Source: an uncultured Pelagibacteraceae bacterium
GTDB taxonomy: Bacteria > Pseudomonadota > Alphaproteobacteria > Pelagibacterales > Pelagibacteraceae
DNA: 64,000 nt
Assembly: GCA_902573425.1 (NCBI GenBank)
Contig: CACGJO010000001.1
Coordinates: 300,673 to 364,672, forward strand
Direction: 5' to 3'
Part shown: positions 26,831 through 36,864 of the stretch, piece by piece
Position numbering within the stretch: the stretch's first letter is position 1
Layout of the letters: each line of letters starts with the position of its first letter
Program-made: the position numbers and the translations under genes
Notes under the pieces: model-generated
Told to the model about the DNA's origin: nothing
The model's database searches: none
What the model saw: the letters and a program-made list of their open reading frames with translations, nothing else

Positions 26831-27706
26831 ATGACAAAAACAAGAATAGCTTTAATACAGATGAAAATGTCATCTGAACAGAAAAAAAATATGAGTACTG
26901 CTATAAAAAAAATAAAAGAAGCAAGTAAAAAAAAAGCAAAAATTATATGTTTGCCAGAATTATTTTTATCAAATTATTTCTGCCAACAAGAAAAGCATTC
27001 AAATTTTAATTTAGCCGAAAAAATTCCCGGTAAAAATACCAACATTCTTTGTTCTTTAGCGAAAGAATTAAAAGTCATAATTATTGCTCCTATCTTTGAA
27101 AAAAAAACCACAGGTATTTACCATAATTCGTGTGTTGTTATAAATGAAAAAGGTAAATTAATTGGTAAGTATAGAAAAATGCATATTCCAGATGATCCTC
27201 AATTTTATGAAAAATTTTATTTTACACCTGGAGACTTGGGATTTAAATCTTTTAAAACTACTCAAGGTAAAGTTGGGACTTTAATTTGCTGGGATCAGTG
27301 GTTCCCAGAGGCAGCAAGACTGACATCGTTGTTGGGAGCAGAAATACTTTTTTATCCAACTGCCATTGGATGGCATCCCAAAGAAAAAAAGAAGTTTGGT
27401 AAGTCACAACTTAATGCGTGGTTATCAATTCAAAGATCTCACGCCATAGCTAATGGTGTCTATGTTGCAGCAGTAAATAGAGTAGGTGTAGAAAAGCAGG
27501 GGTCGAAAAAATTAGAATTTTGGGGAAATACTGTTGTGTTTGATCCAGGTGGAAATGTTGTTGCAAGTTCAAAACAAAAAGAAAAAACTTTAATTTGTGA
27601 TATTGATTACAAAAAGGTTGAAACTGCAAGAAGACACTGGCCTTTTTTTAGAGATAGGCGAATAGATCATTACAAAGGCATACTAAATAATCCTAGAGAT
27701 GCCTAA
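26831..27706 (+). CDS. aguB: N-carbamoylputrescine amidase
   Basis: I start at the ATG at 26831, four bases after the DHS-like stop; a longer frame overlaps that gene. The 291-residue nitrilase-fold enzyme has the catalytic triad visible: Glu43 in LPELF, Lys116 in YRKMHIPDD and Cys153 in ICWDQWFPE. It hydrolyses N-carbamoylputrescine to putrescine, CO2 and ammonia. The next gene is agmatine deiminase, which makes its substrate, and overlaps it by 8 bases, so the assignment is firm. Confidence 0.92.
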   Translation: MTKTRIALIQMKMSSEQKKNMSTAIKKIKEASKKKAKIICLPELFLSNYFCQQEKHSNFNLAEKIPGKNTNILCSLAKELKVIIIAPIFEKKTTGIYHNSCVVINEKGKLIGKYRKMHIPDDPQFYEKFYFTPGDLGFKSFKTTQGKVGTLICWDQWFPEAARLTSLLGAEILFYPTAIGWHPKEKKKFGKSQLNAWLSIQRSHAIANGVYVAAVNRVGVEKQGSKKLEFWGNTVVFDPGGNVVASSKQKEKTLICDIDYKKVETARRHWPFFRDRRIDHYKGILNNPRDA

Positions 27707-28751
27707 TTTATCAAGATACGGTGCTTATAGGATGCCTGCAGAATGGGAGCCTCAAAAATCGACCTGGATTGCATGGCCTCACAATAAAAAAGACTGGCCA
27801 GGTAAATTTAGGAATATTCCAAATGTTTTCGCAGTTATAACATCAGCCTTATCTAAGGTACAATTAGTAAATATCTTAGTGAATAATAAATCAGACTATG
27901 GCCATGTGGTTGCCACTTTAAAAAAGTTTGGTACAAAATTCAATAATATTAGACTTGTTAATTGCAAAACTGATAGATCGTGGACAAGAGACTCGTTACC
28001 TATTTTTTTAAAAGTTAAAAATGATAAGAAAATAATGTCAAAATGGCAATTTAATGCTTGGGCAAAATATAAAAATTTTAAAAAAGATAATAAAGCTTAT
28101 TTGAAAATTGAAAAAAAAAATAAAATTAAAGTAATTAAACCTAAATTTAAAAACAGAAAAATTGTTCTCGAAGGGGGATCTATAGACGTAAATGGAAATG
28201 GATTACTTCTGACGACAAAGCAATGTCTAATAAGTAAAATACAAGAAAGAAATAAAGGGTTTAAGACCAAAGATTACGAAAAAATATTTAATAAATTTCT
28301 AGGTATCAACAAAACAATTTGGCTTAATAATGGTATCGAGGGTGATGATACGCATGGTCATATAGATGATATTGCAAGATTTGTAAATAAGAACAAGATT
28401 TTTATCGCAAAAGAGAATAATAAACATGAAAAGAATTTTAAAAGTTTAAATGAAAATATTCAAATTTTAGAAAATTTTAAAAAGGAAAATAAAAAAAAAT
28501 TAAAAATTGTTCATATTCCTATGCCAAAACCAAAAAAAATTAATGGTGTAAGAGTTCCGGCAAGCTATTTGAACTTTTATATTGCTAACAAAATAGTTTT
28601 GGTTCCTACATTTAAAGATCATAAAGACAAAATGGTCTTAAAAATTTTTAAAAGACATTTTAAAAGTAGAAAAATTATACCTGTAGACTGTTCTGTTTTG
28701 GTATGGGGTTTCGGAACAATACATTGTTTAACACAGCAAGAACCTATTTAG
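27699..28751 (+). CDS. aguA: Agmatine deiminase
   Basis: The 350-residue product has RMPAEWEPQKSTWIAWP, SWTRDSLPIF, LEGGSIDVNG, GDDTHGHIDDIARF and the terminal nucleophile Cys343 in GTIHCLTQQEP, the guanidino-group-modifying-enzyme set. It converts agmatine to N-carbamoylputrescine and ammonia for AguB. The family usually reads GGGNIHC; here it is GFGTIHC. It overlaps regB tail to tail by 8 bases. Confidence 0.94.
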   Translation: MPNLSRYGAYRMPAEWEPQKSTWIAWPHNKKDWPGKFRNIPNVFAVITSALSKVQLVNILVNNKSDYGHVVATLKKFGTKFNNIRLVNCKTDRSWTRDSLPIFLKVKNDKKIMSKWQFNAWAKYKNFKKDNKAYLKIEKKNKIKVIKPKFKNRKIVLEGGSIDVNGNGLLLTTKQCLISKIQERNKGFKTKDYEKIFNKFLGINKTIWLNNGIEGDDTHGHIDDIARFVNKNKIFIAKENNKHEKNFKSLNENIQILENFKKENKKKLKIVHIPMPKPKKINGVRVPASYLNFYIANKIVLVPTFKDHKDKMVLKIFKRHFKSRKIIPVDCSVLVWGFGTIHCLTQQEPI

Positions 28752-30030
28752 TCGAAACTAAATCGTCATACTTCCAAGAAATCTCGACTGACGCACCACC
28801 CTTTTTTAAATTTGAAAATTCTATGATAGCTTTTTTTCTTTCAAGAAGTGTTTTTCCTATAAAAGTTCCAAGGCCTAGTCCTGATTTATTTTTAAATTTT
28901 TTTATTTTTGAAGCAATATACGGTTCACCAATTATTTGAAATACATCGTTTGGAAATCCTGGACCGTCATCTGATATTTTGATTTTTATTTCATCCTCTT
29001 TATTAATTAAATTTATAAAAACATTTTTTTTTGAAAATTTAACCGCATTTCCAACAAAATTACGAATACCATAAGTAAGTTCGGAAGATCTTTTAATTGG
29101 TGTTTTTTTATTTTTCTTGTCAAAATACAGTTCAATACTTTTTTCAGAATTTTCTTCAAAAGAATTTTTAATTTCAAATAATAAATCTTCAAGTGCAACA
29201 TTTGAAACATAGATATCATCTACTATTTCTCTTTTAGAAAGTTTTTTTAATATGTCTCCACATCTTTTTACTTCCGATAGAATCATGTCAACATCTTCAG
29301 AATATTTGGGGTTATCTTTAACATCTTTTTTTAATTCTTTTGCAATTACAGTAATAGTTGAGAGTGGTGTTCCCAAAGAATGGGCTGCTGCAGCTGCTTG
29401 GTGCCCGATAGAATCTAATTCTTGTTCCTTTGCTAGCACACTTTCAAGTTTATTTAATGCTTCACTTCTTTTTCGTGCCTCATGACCAAAACGAAATCCA
29501 AAATAATTTAGAAAAATTAGAACAATTATGAGTGATGTTGGTATGGAATATAAGTAATAATCAGGAACATGAAAGTGTATATTCCCCACACTTGGTAATG
29601 GAAAATAATTAAATGTTAAAAGAACTAAAGTAATAATTGTGATAAATGATAAAAAGAAAGTGCTAGTTAAATTTAGCAATGTCGATGAAACTATCGCAGG
29701 AACAACTAAAAAGATAACAAAAGGATTTGTTACTCCACCAGTTAGAAAAATCAAAACAGCCAATTGTATTACATCATAAAAAAGAAGTATTGTTGACTCG
29801 ATATTACTTAATTGGTTTTTTTTAAATGTAAATTGTATAAAAATATTTGTCAGTCCTCCGCAAAAAATAGTTATTGAACATAAAATTATTGGAAGATTTA
29901 GTTCTAAGAAGAAATGAACTACATAAATGGTTATAAGCTGACCAATTAAAGCTATCCATCTTAGGATAACAACTGTTTTTTTTTGAAGCGTCAAATCCTC
30001 GTCATATTTGAGGAAATTGGAAAGTTTCAT
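28744..30030 (-). CDS. regB: RegB/PrrB/ActS-type redox-sensing histidine kinase
   Basis: The 428-residue product has about six membrane segments with the quinone-binding heptapeptide GGVTNPF at residues 98-104, a Cys at 257 in VKRCGDILKKL matching the redox-active cysteine of RegB, and a HATPase domain (NFVGNAVKFS, GLGLGTFIGKTLLERK). The phospho-His (217) is in AAAAAHSLGTPLSTI: the residue after His is Ser where RegB proteins normally have Glu. It should signal the ubiquinone redox state to RegA, encoded 4 kb away. gyrB lies 5 bases upstream. Confidence 0.93.
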   Translation of the reverse strand: MKLSNFLKYDEDLTLQKKTVVILRWIALIGQLITIYVVHFFLELNLPIILCSITIFCGGLTNIFIQFTFKKNQLSNIESTILLFYDVIQLAVLIFLTGGVTNPFVIFLVVPAIVSSTLLNLTSTFFLSFITIITLVLLTFNYFPLPSVGNIHFHVPDYYLYSIPTSLIIVLIFLNYFGFRFGHEARKRSEALNKLESVLAKEQELDSIGHQAAAAAHSLGTPLSTITVIAKELKKDVKDNPKYSEDVDMILSEVKRCGDILKKLSKREIVDDIYVSNVALEDLLFEIKNSFEENSEKSIELYFDKKNKKTPIKRSSELTYGIRNFVGNAVKFSKKNVFINLINKEDEIKIKISDDGPGFPNDVFQIIGEPYIASKIKKFKNKSGLGLGTFIGKTLLERKKAIIEFSNLKKGGASVEISWKYDDLVSTK

Positions 30031-30035
30031 GTTAA

Positions 30036-32125
<2,090 letters not shown>

Positions 32126-32233
32126 TTTTTTTTAAAGGATATAAAATCACCTTTAAGGTTCACAGCGAATAACTGTTGCAAGATAAGGATAATAACAGAA
32201 AAATAAAATTTATTTCATCAAAACTGTTAATTC

Positions 32234-33349
32234 TTAAATTTTCATTGGCATTATAACATAAAAACTATGATTATCTGATTTATCCTGTATCAAAACTGGA
32301 GAAATAGCATCATTAATATTCATCATTAAATTTTGGTCTCCTATTTCTGAGGCAATATCTAAAAGATACCTAGCATTAAAACTTACAGTTAGACTTTCAG
32401 AGTTAAATTCAGCTTTCAAAGTTTCTTTTCCATCTCCAGAAGAAGAGCTTGCTACAAATAATTGTATATGATCCTTCTCGAAAGTAACTTTTACTCCTTC
32501 TTTTCTATCAATCGAAACAGTTATTACTCTCTCGAGAGAATTAATAAAATCTTTTGCATTAACTTTTAAAATTTTGTTGTTGTTTTTAGGAACAACTTTT
32601 TCATAATCTGGGAACTTTCCGTCAATAACTTTTGAAACGATTGAGGAGTTGCCCATTTTAAATTGAATTTTTCCTTCACCAACAAACATAGAAATGCTTT
32701 GATTATTTTCTTGAAGTAAATTTGATAATTGAAACACAGTTTTTTTAGGCAAAATAAAAGGTTTTAGACTTTTGGTGTCTTGAATAGGCATGCTGCTTGA
32801 AGATAACCTGTGAGTATCAGTAGCTACACCTGTCAAATATGATGTTTTGTTTGAAGCAGTAGGGTGTATAAAAATTCCATTTAAATAGTGTCTTGTGTCA
32901 TCGTTTGACATCGCAATTTTTGTTTTATTAAGCAAAGCCAAAAATTTTTTACCATCTAAATTCAAAGGGTCATTTTTAAAATTATTTGAAAAATTTGGAA
33001 AATCATCAATCGGCAAACACAAAAGGTTAAATTTTGAGTTTTTTGCAGTAATCTTTAATTTATTTTTACTTTCCAAAATAAAAGTAATATCTAAATTTGT
33101 TGGTATTTTTCTTAGTAAATCGTACAAAACAGTAGCAGAAGTAGTTGTGCTACCATCGTTGTCAATTTTTAAATCAGAAATTTGATCATGAAAAACAATA
33201 TCTAAATCAGTCGCAATTATATTTAAAATATTGTCTTTTATTTGTAATAAAACATTCGCTAGAATTGGTATAGTATTTTTTCTTTCTATTATATTGTGAG
33301 CTACTGTTAGAGACTTTAATAATGTATCGCGCTTTATTTGAAATTGCAT
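32234..33349 (-). CDS. dnaN: DNA polymerase III beta sliding clamp
   Basis: The 371-residue product begins MQFQIKRDTLLKSL and carries ATDLDIVFHD, KTVFQLSNLLQEN and the C-terminal LMPMKI-like end (VIMPMKI), which is the conserved hydrophobic tail of the clamp. It tethers replicative polymerase to DNA. It follows dnaA by one base on the minus strand. recF, usual in this neighbourhood, is absent between dnaN and gyrB; the 131-base gap there holds the gyrB promoter. Confidence 0.96.
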   Translation of the reverse strand: MQFQIKRDTLLKSLTVAHNIIERKNTIPILANVLLQIKDNILNIIATDLDIVFHDQISDLKIDNDGSTTTSATVLYDLLRKIPTNLDITFILESKNKLKITAKNSKFNLLCLPIDDFPNFSNNFKNDPLNLDGKKFLALLNKTKIAMSNDDTRHYLNGIFIHPTASNKTSYLTGVATDTHRLSSSSMPIQDTKSLKPFILPKKTVFQLSNLLQENNQSISMFVGEGKIQFKMGNSSIVSKVIDGKFPDYEKVVPKNNNKILKVNAKDFINSLERVITVSIDRKEGVKVTFEKDHIQLFVASSSSGDGKETLKAEFNSESLTVSFNARYLLDIASEIGDQNLMMNINDAISPVLIQDKSDNHSFYVIMPMKI

Positions 33350-33350
33350 T

Positions 33351-34739
33351 TTAATCGCTTAAGATTAATGATTTTAATTCTTCTATATTCTTTCTCATTT
33401 CATCATTATTCTCGCTCAATTTTTCGATAGTTTTGACTGCATGAATAACCGTTGTGTGGTCTCTATTAGCAAACTTTCTACCTATTTCGGGAAGTGATCT
33501 TGTTGTCAATTTCTTTGCCATATACATTGCCACTTGTCTAGGCCTCGCCAAAGGTCTCGATCGTCTTGGTGAAAGCATATCCGATAAACTTATGCTAAAA
33601 AAATTGGAGGTTACATTTTGTATTTTATCAATACTTATTACTTTGTTGGCGTTGTAAACATCCTTCAAAATAATTTTACAGTCGTTTATAGAAAGAGGAT
33701 TTTTGCTCATCTTGCCAAAAGCCACTACTCTATTAAATATTCCTATTAATTCTCTAATATTTGAGTTGCTATTGTTTGCTATATAATTAATTACATCGTC
33801 ATTTAAATCTGGATTTTCTTTAAAAGTATTTTGATAATCCACAATTTTCTTTTTCAGAATATTAAGTTTTAAATCATAATCTGGAGCACCTATATCAACA
33901 ACTAACCCCCCAGATAATCTTGATTTAATCCTATCTTGCACTCTATCAAGTTTATTGGGAGCCCTATCAGAAGATATAACTATTTGTGCACTTTGATCAA
34001 AAAGTGAATTAAACGTATGAAAAAACTCTTCCTGCAAACCCTCTTTACCTCTTATAAATTGAATATCATCAATTATAAAGACATTAGCTTTTCTGAAAAA
34101 GTCTTTAAAATTTACCATTTCATTTTTCTTAATCGATTTAATAAATTGGTACATAAATCTCTCGGCAGATATAAACATTACTTTATTTTTTCGACTTAGC
34201 TCTAGACCAATAGAATTGAGTAAATGTGTTTTTCCTAATCCTACACCACCATAAATAAACAATGGGTTATATCTTGACAATTGGGAGCATATTTTTTTTG
34301 CGGATAGAAAACCCAAATTATTACTTTTACCAACTATAAAATTTTCAAAATTTAGCGAAGGATTTAACCTATTGTAATTTAGTGCAGAATTTTTTATTTC
34401 CGATACTTTATTTACAATCGAACTATTAAATATTGATTTACTATTTGAAATTTCAGGCTCTATTTTAAACTCAATTCTTTTAATACTTATTTTATGTTTT
34501 TTTAATTCACTTAATATTTTGTCTGCATACCTTGAGGTGATCCAGTCCCGAAAAAAACGAGTTTTCACACCCAATACAACGTGGTCATTAAATTCTTTTA
34601 AAAGCGAAATATGTTTTAACCAACTTGTGTATATTTCATTTCCAAAAGACTTATCGAAGGATGTTTGTACCGAATCCCAGTCCAATAATTTTTCTTCCCT
34701 GAGTGTTAAAGGTGTTTGCTGTAAAGAAGTTTTGTCCAT
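33351..34739 (-). CDS. dnaA: Chromosomal replication initiator DnaA
   Basis: The 462-residue product has the domain I start (WDSVQTSFDKSFGNEIYTSWL), AAA+ Walker A YGGVGLGKTHLL, Walker B FIIDDIQFIRGKE, and the domain IV DNA-binding signature NRDHTTVIHAVKTIEKL. It opens the origin and is followed directly by dnaN. No cluster of DnaA boxes is evident around it, so the origin is probably elsewhere, as is common in alphaproteobacteria. Confidence 0.97.
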   Translation of the reverse strand: MDKTSLQQTPLTLREEKLLDWDSVQTSFDKSFGNEIYTSWLKHISLLKEFNDHVVLGVKTRFFRDWITSRYADKILSELKKHKISIKRIEFKIEPEISNSKSIFNSSIVNKVSEIKNSALNYNRLNPSLNFENFIVGKSNNLGFLSAKKICSQLSRYNPLFIYGGVGLGKTHLLNSIGLELSRKNKVMFISAERFMYQFIKSIKKNEMVNFKDFFRKANVFIIDDIQFIRGKEGLQEEFFHTFNSLFDQSAQIVISSDRAPNKLDRVQDRIKSRLSGGLVVDIGAPDYDLKLNILKKKIVDYQNTFKENPDLNDDVINYIANNSNSNIRELIGIFNRVVAFGKMSKNPLSINDCKIILKDVYNANKVISIDKIQNVTSNFFSISLSDMLSPRRSRPLARPRQVAMYMAKKLTTRSLPEIGRKFANRDHTTVIHAVKTIEKLSENNDEMRKNIEELKSLILSD

Positions 34740-34967
34740 GAAATAAAAAATTAAAATATTTTCTATAACTAATTTTTTTTAAATTCAATTTTTATTTTAA
34801 GATAATGAAAATTAAACTGATCTCGGTTGTAGAATTAACGTAGGGGGAGAAAATAAAATTTTTTTCAACCTCAAATACAATTTCACTAAATATGGTAACG
34901 ATAATAAAAAAAAATTTTTTTTATCAACTGCAAATTGTTTGCGAACTAGCGGTCAAGTTTAATTCAA
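34740..34967. other. Intergenic region between rpsT and dnaA
   Basis: This is the longest gap in the window (228 bases). It holds an A8/T8 self-complementary run (about 34909-34922) that could act as a weak rpsT terminator, and the dnaA leader. A -35-like TTGAAT and a TATAGA 15 bases apart lie just before dnaA. I see no tRNA, no convincing DnaA-box cluster and no convincing small gene. Confidence 0.5.
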
Positions 34968-35234
34968 CTATTTAGTGATTTTTTTTATTTTTTTGGAAAT
35001 TTTAGAAATTTTTCTTGATAGGTTTTTCTTCTTTATAACCCCAGATTTTGCAACTTTCATCAACTCAGACTGGAAAGTTGGAAAATATTTGTTAATTTCT
35101 TTAATATCTTTTTTTTCTATTAACTTTTGTATTTTTTTTACTGCTTGCTTATATCTATTTTTTCTAAATTTGTTTACTTCAGATTGTTTTTTAATTCTTT
35201 TTACCTTACGAATTGCAGATTTTATATTTGGCAT
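34968..35234 (-). CDS. rpsT: 30S ribosomal protein S20
   Basis: The 88-residue basic protein starts PNIKSAIRKVKRIKKQSEVNKFRKNRY-like (positions 2 on) and ends in a Lys-rich helix with SGVIKKKNLSRKISKISKKI, the S20 pattern. It binds 16S rRNA early in 30S assembly. The rpsT-dnaA order on one strand is standard in alphaproteobacteria. A TTGACC/TATAGG pair (15-base spacer) upstream may be its promoter, overlapping the end of mutM. Confidence 0.95.
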   Translation of the reverse strand: MPNIKSAIRKVKRIKKQSEVNKFRKNRYKQAVKKIQKLIEKKDIKEINKYFPTFQSELMKVAKSGVIKKKNLSRKISKISKKIKKITK

Positions 35235-35266
35235 TCATCGGAACCTATATCTTCAAAATATTCGGG

Positions 35267-36142
35267 TCAATATTTAATTTTCTGGCATTTTTGACAGTAG
35301 AAAGTTGATCTATTGCCGATATATATTTTTTTTATTGAACCATCACATTTGGGCTTTAAACATGATTTGTTTGCCCTGTTATAAACCTTAAATTTATTCT
35401 GAAAATCTCCCTTTTTACCTGAAATACTATTGAAATCTTTGATTGATGAACCCCCAAGTTGTATTGCCTTTGTTAATATCCTTTTAGTGCTTGAAATAAT
35501 TTTTAGAATTTGATCGTCTGATAATTTATATGTCATTTTTTTTGGATGTATTGAACTAAGGAATAGTATTTCATTTGCATAAATATTTCCAAGTCCGCTT
35601 ATATTTTTTTGATCCATAATAAAATTTTTAATGGAAATATATTTTTTTCTACATTTATTTTTAAGATAATTAAAATTGAAATCCGAGCTTAAAGGTTCGG
35701 GTCCTAATTTTGAAATGTGATTGTCAAGTTCTAAATTATTATTACTTAAAACTTTTAAAAAACCAAATTTTCTTATATCATTATATATAAGGTCAACTGA
35801 ATTATTAAATTTAATTTTTAAATGGTTGTGTTTTTTTATTATTTTTTTATTAAAATAATAGTCAGTGAAAACAGTTGAGTTATTTGATTTTTTTTTGATA
35901 AGAATTTTTCCAGTCATCCCTAAATGAATTAAAATTAAACTTTTATTTCTTAAAGAAATTAGTAAAAATTTTCCTCTTCTAAATATTGATATTATTTTTT
36001 GACCCTGAATAGCTTTTTTAAATTTTTTACTGATTTTGTACCTTAGATTTCTATCGTAAATAGTGACTTTGTTGATTTTTAAGCCTGCGATTAATTCATT
36101 TAAAGATCTTCTAACAACTTCAACTTCTGGTAATTCTGGCAT
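35267..36142 (-). CDS. mutM: Formamidopyrimidine-DNA glycosylase
   Basis: The 291-residue product has the catalytic N-terminus PELPEVE (Pro2 after Met removal), DIRKFGF, GLGNIYANEILF and a C-terminal zinc finger with Cys pairs CLKPKC and CQKC. It excises 8-oxoguanine and nicks the strand. It is divergent from ubiE across 15 bases. The mutM/ubiE pairing is conserved in alphaproteobacteria. Confidence 0.96.
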   Translation of the reverse strand: MPELPEVEVVRRSLNELIAGLKINKVTIYDRNLRYKISKKFKKAIQGQKIISIFRRGKFLLISLRNKSLILIHLGMTGKILIKKKSNNSTVFTDYYFNKKIIKKHNHLKIKFNNSVDLIYNDIRKFGFLKVLSNNNLELDNHISKLGPEPLSSDFNFNYLKNKCRKKYISIKNFIMDQKNISGLGNIYANEILFLSSIHPKKMTYKLSDDQILKIISSTKRILTKAIQLGGSSIKDFNSISGKKGDFQNKFKVYNRANKSCLKPKCDGSIKKIYIGNRSTFYCQKCQKIKY

Positions 36143-36157
36143 ATAACTATTTATAAA

Positions 36158-36862
36158 ATGACAAATATTAATCAGGCAAAATTTGAAAAAGCAACAAAAG
36201 TTTTTAATAGTGTTTTTAATAAGTATGACATTATGAACGACTTGATGTCGTTAGGAATTCATCGTTTGTGGAAGCAAAGATTCATTGAATGGATGAATCC
36301 AAAAAAAGGAGACAGCTTAATTGATATGGCTGCAGGAACAGGAGATATAGCAAATGCATTTTTAAGAAGAATAAAAAATCAGGGGCATGTTTCTTGTGTT
36401 GACCCAAATAAACTAATGATCGAGCAAGGCAAAAAAAAATTGAAGTATTTAAAAAATATTCAATGGCACATATCTAGTGCTGAAAATTTACCTTTCAAGG
36501 ATAGTATATTTGATATTTATTCTGTAAGTTTTGGAGTAAGAAACTTTTCAGATACACAAAAAGCTTTGAGAGAAGCACATAGAGTTTTAAAAAGCGGCGG
36601 CAGGTTCATTTGTTTAGAGTTTTCTAAAGTAGAGAATGAAATACTTAATAAGATATACAAAACGTATTCTAAAACCATACCGTTTCTGGGAAAGTATATT
36701 GTTGGTGACTCAGAGCCTTATGATTATTTAATTAAAACTATTGATGAGTTTTATGATCAAGAGTCATTTAAAAAGATAATTTTGAATAATGGTTTTAATA
36801 ACGTGGAATATAGAAACCTATCAGGCGGCGTAGTTGCAATTCATTCGGCTTGGAAAATTTAG
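36158..36862 (+). CDS. ubiE: Ubiquinone/menaquinone C-methyltransferase UbiE
   Basis: The 234-residue product has the UbiE/COQ5 motifs YDIMNDLMSLGIHRLWK, SAM-binding DMAAGTGDIA, GVRNFSDTQKAL and SGGVVAIHSAWK. It methylates the benzoquinol ring in ubiquinone synthesis. It is followed by ubiB two bases later, so the two form one unit. Ubiquinone is also the likely ligand of RegB in this window. Confidence 0.96.
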   Translation: MTNINQAKFEKATKVFNSVFNKYDIMNDLMSLGIHRLWKQRFIEWMNPKKGDSLIDMAAGTGDIANAFLRRIKNQGHVSCVDPNKLMIEQGKKKLKYLKNIQWHISSAENLPFKDSIFDIYSVSFGVRNFSDTQKALREAHRVLKSGGRFICLEFSKVENEILNKIYKTYSKTIPFLGKYIVGDSEPYDYLIKTIDEFYDQESFKKIILNNGFNNVEYRNLSGGVVAIHSAWKI

Positions 36863-36864
36863 CT

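Noticed and set aside
34740..34967. oriC near dnaA
   Set aside because: No cluster of DnaA boxes was seen; ttatcaac-like matches are isolated and expected in AT-rich DNA. Alphaproteobacterial origins are usually not at dnaA.
34872..34975. Short plus-strand reading frame (about 27 codons) in the rpsT/dnaA gap
   Set aside because: Low-complexity Lys/Phe-rich content, no Shine-Dalgarno at the right distance and no family resemblance.
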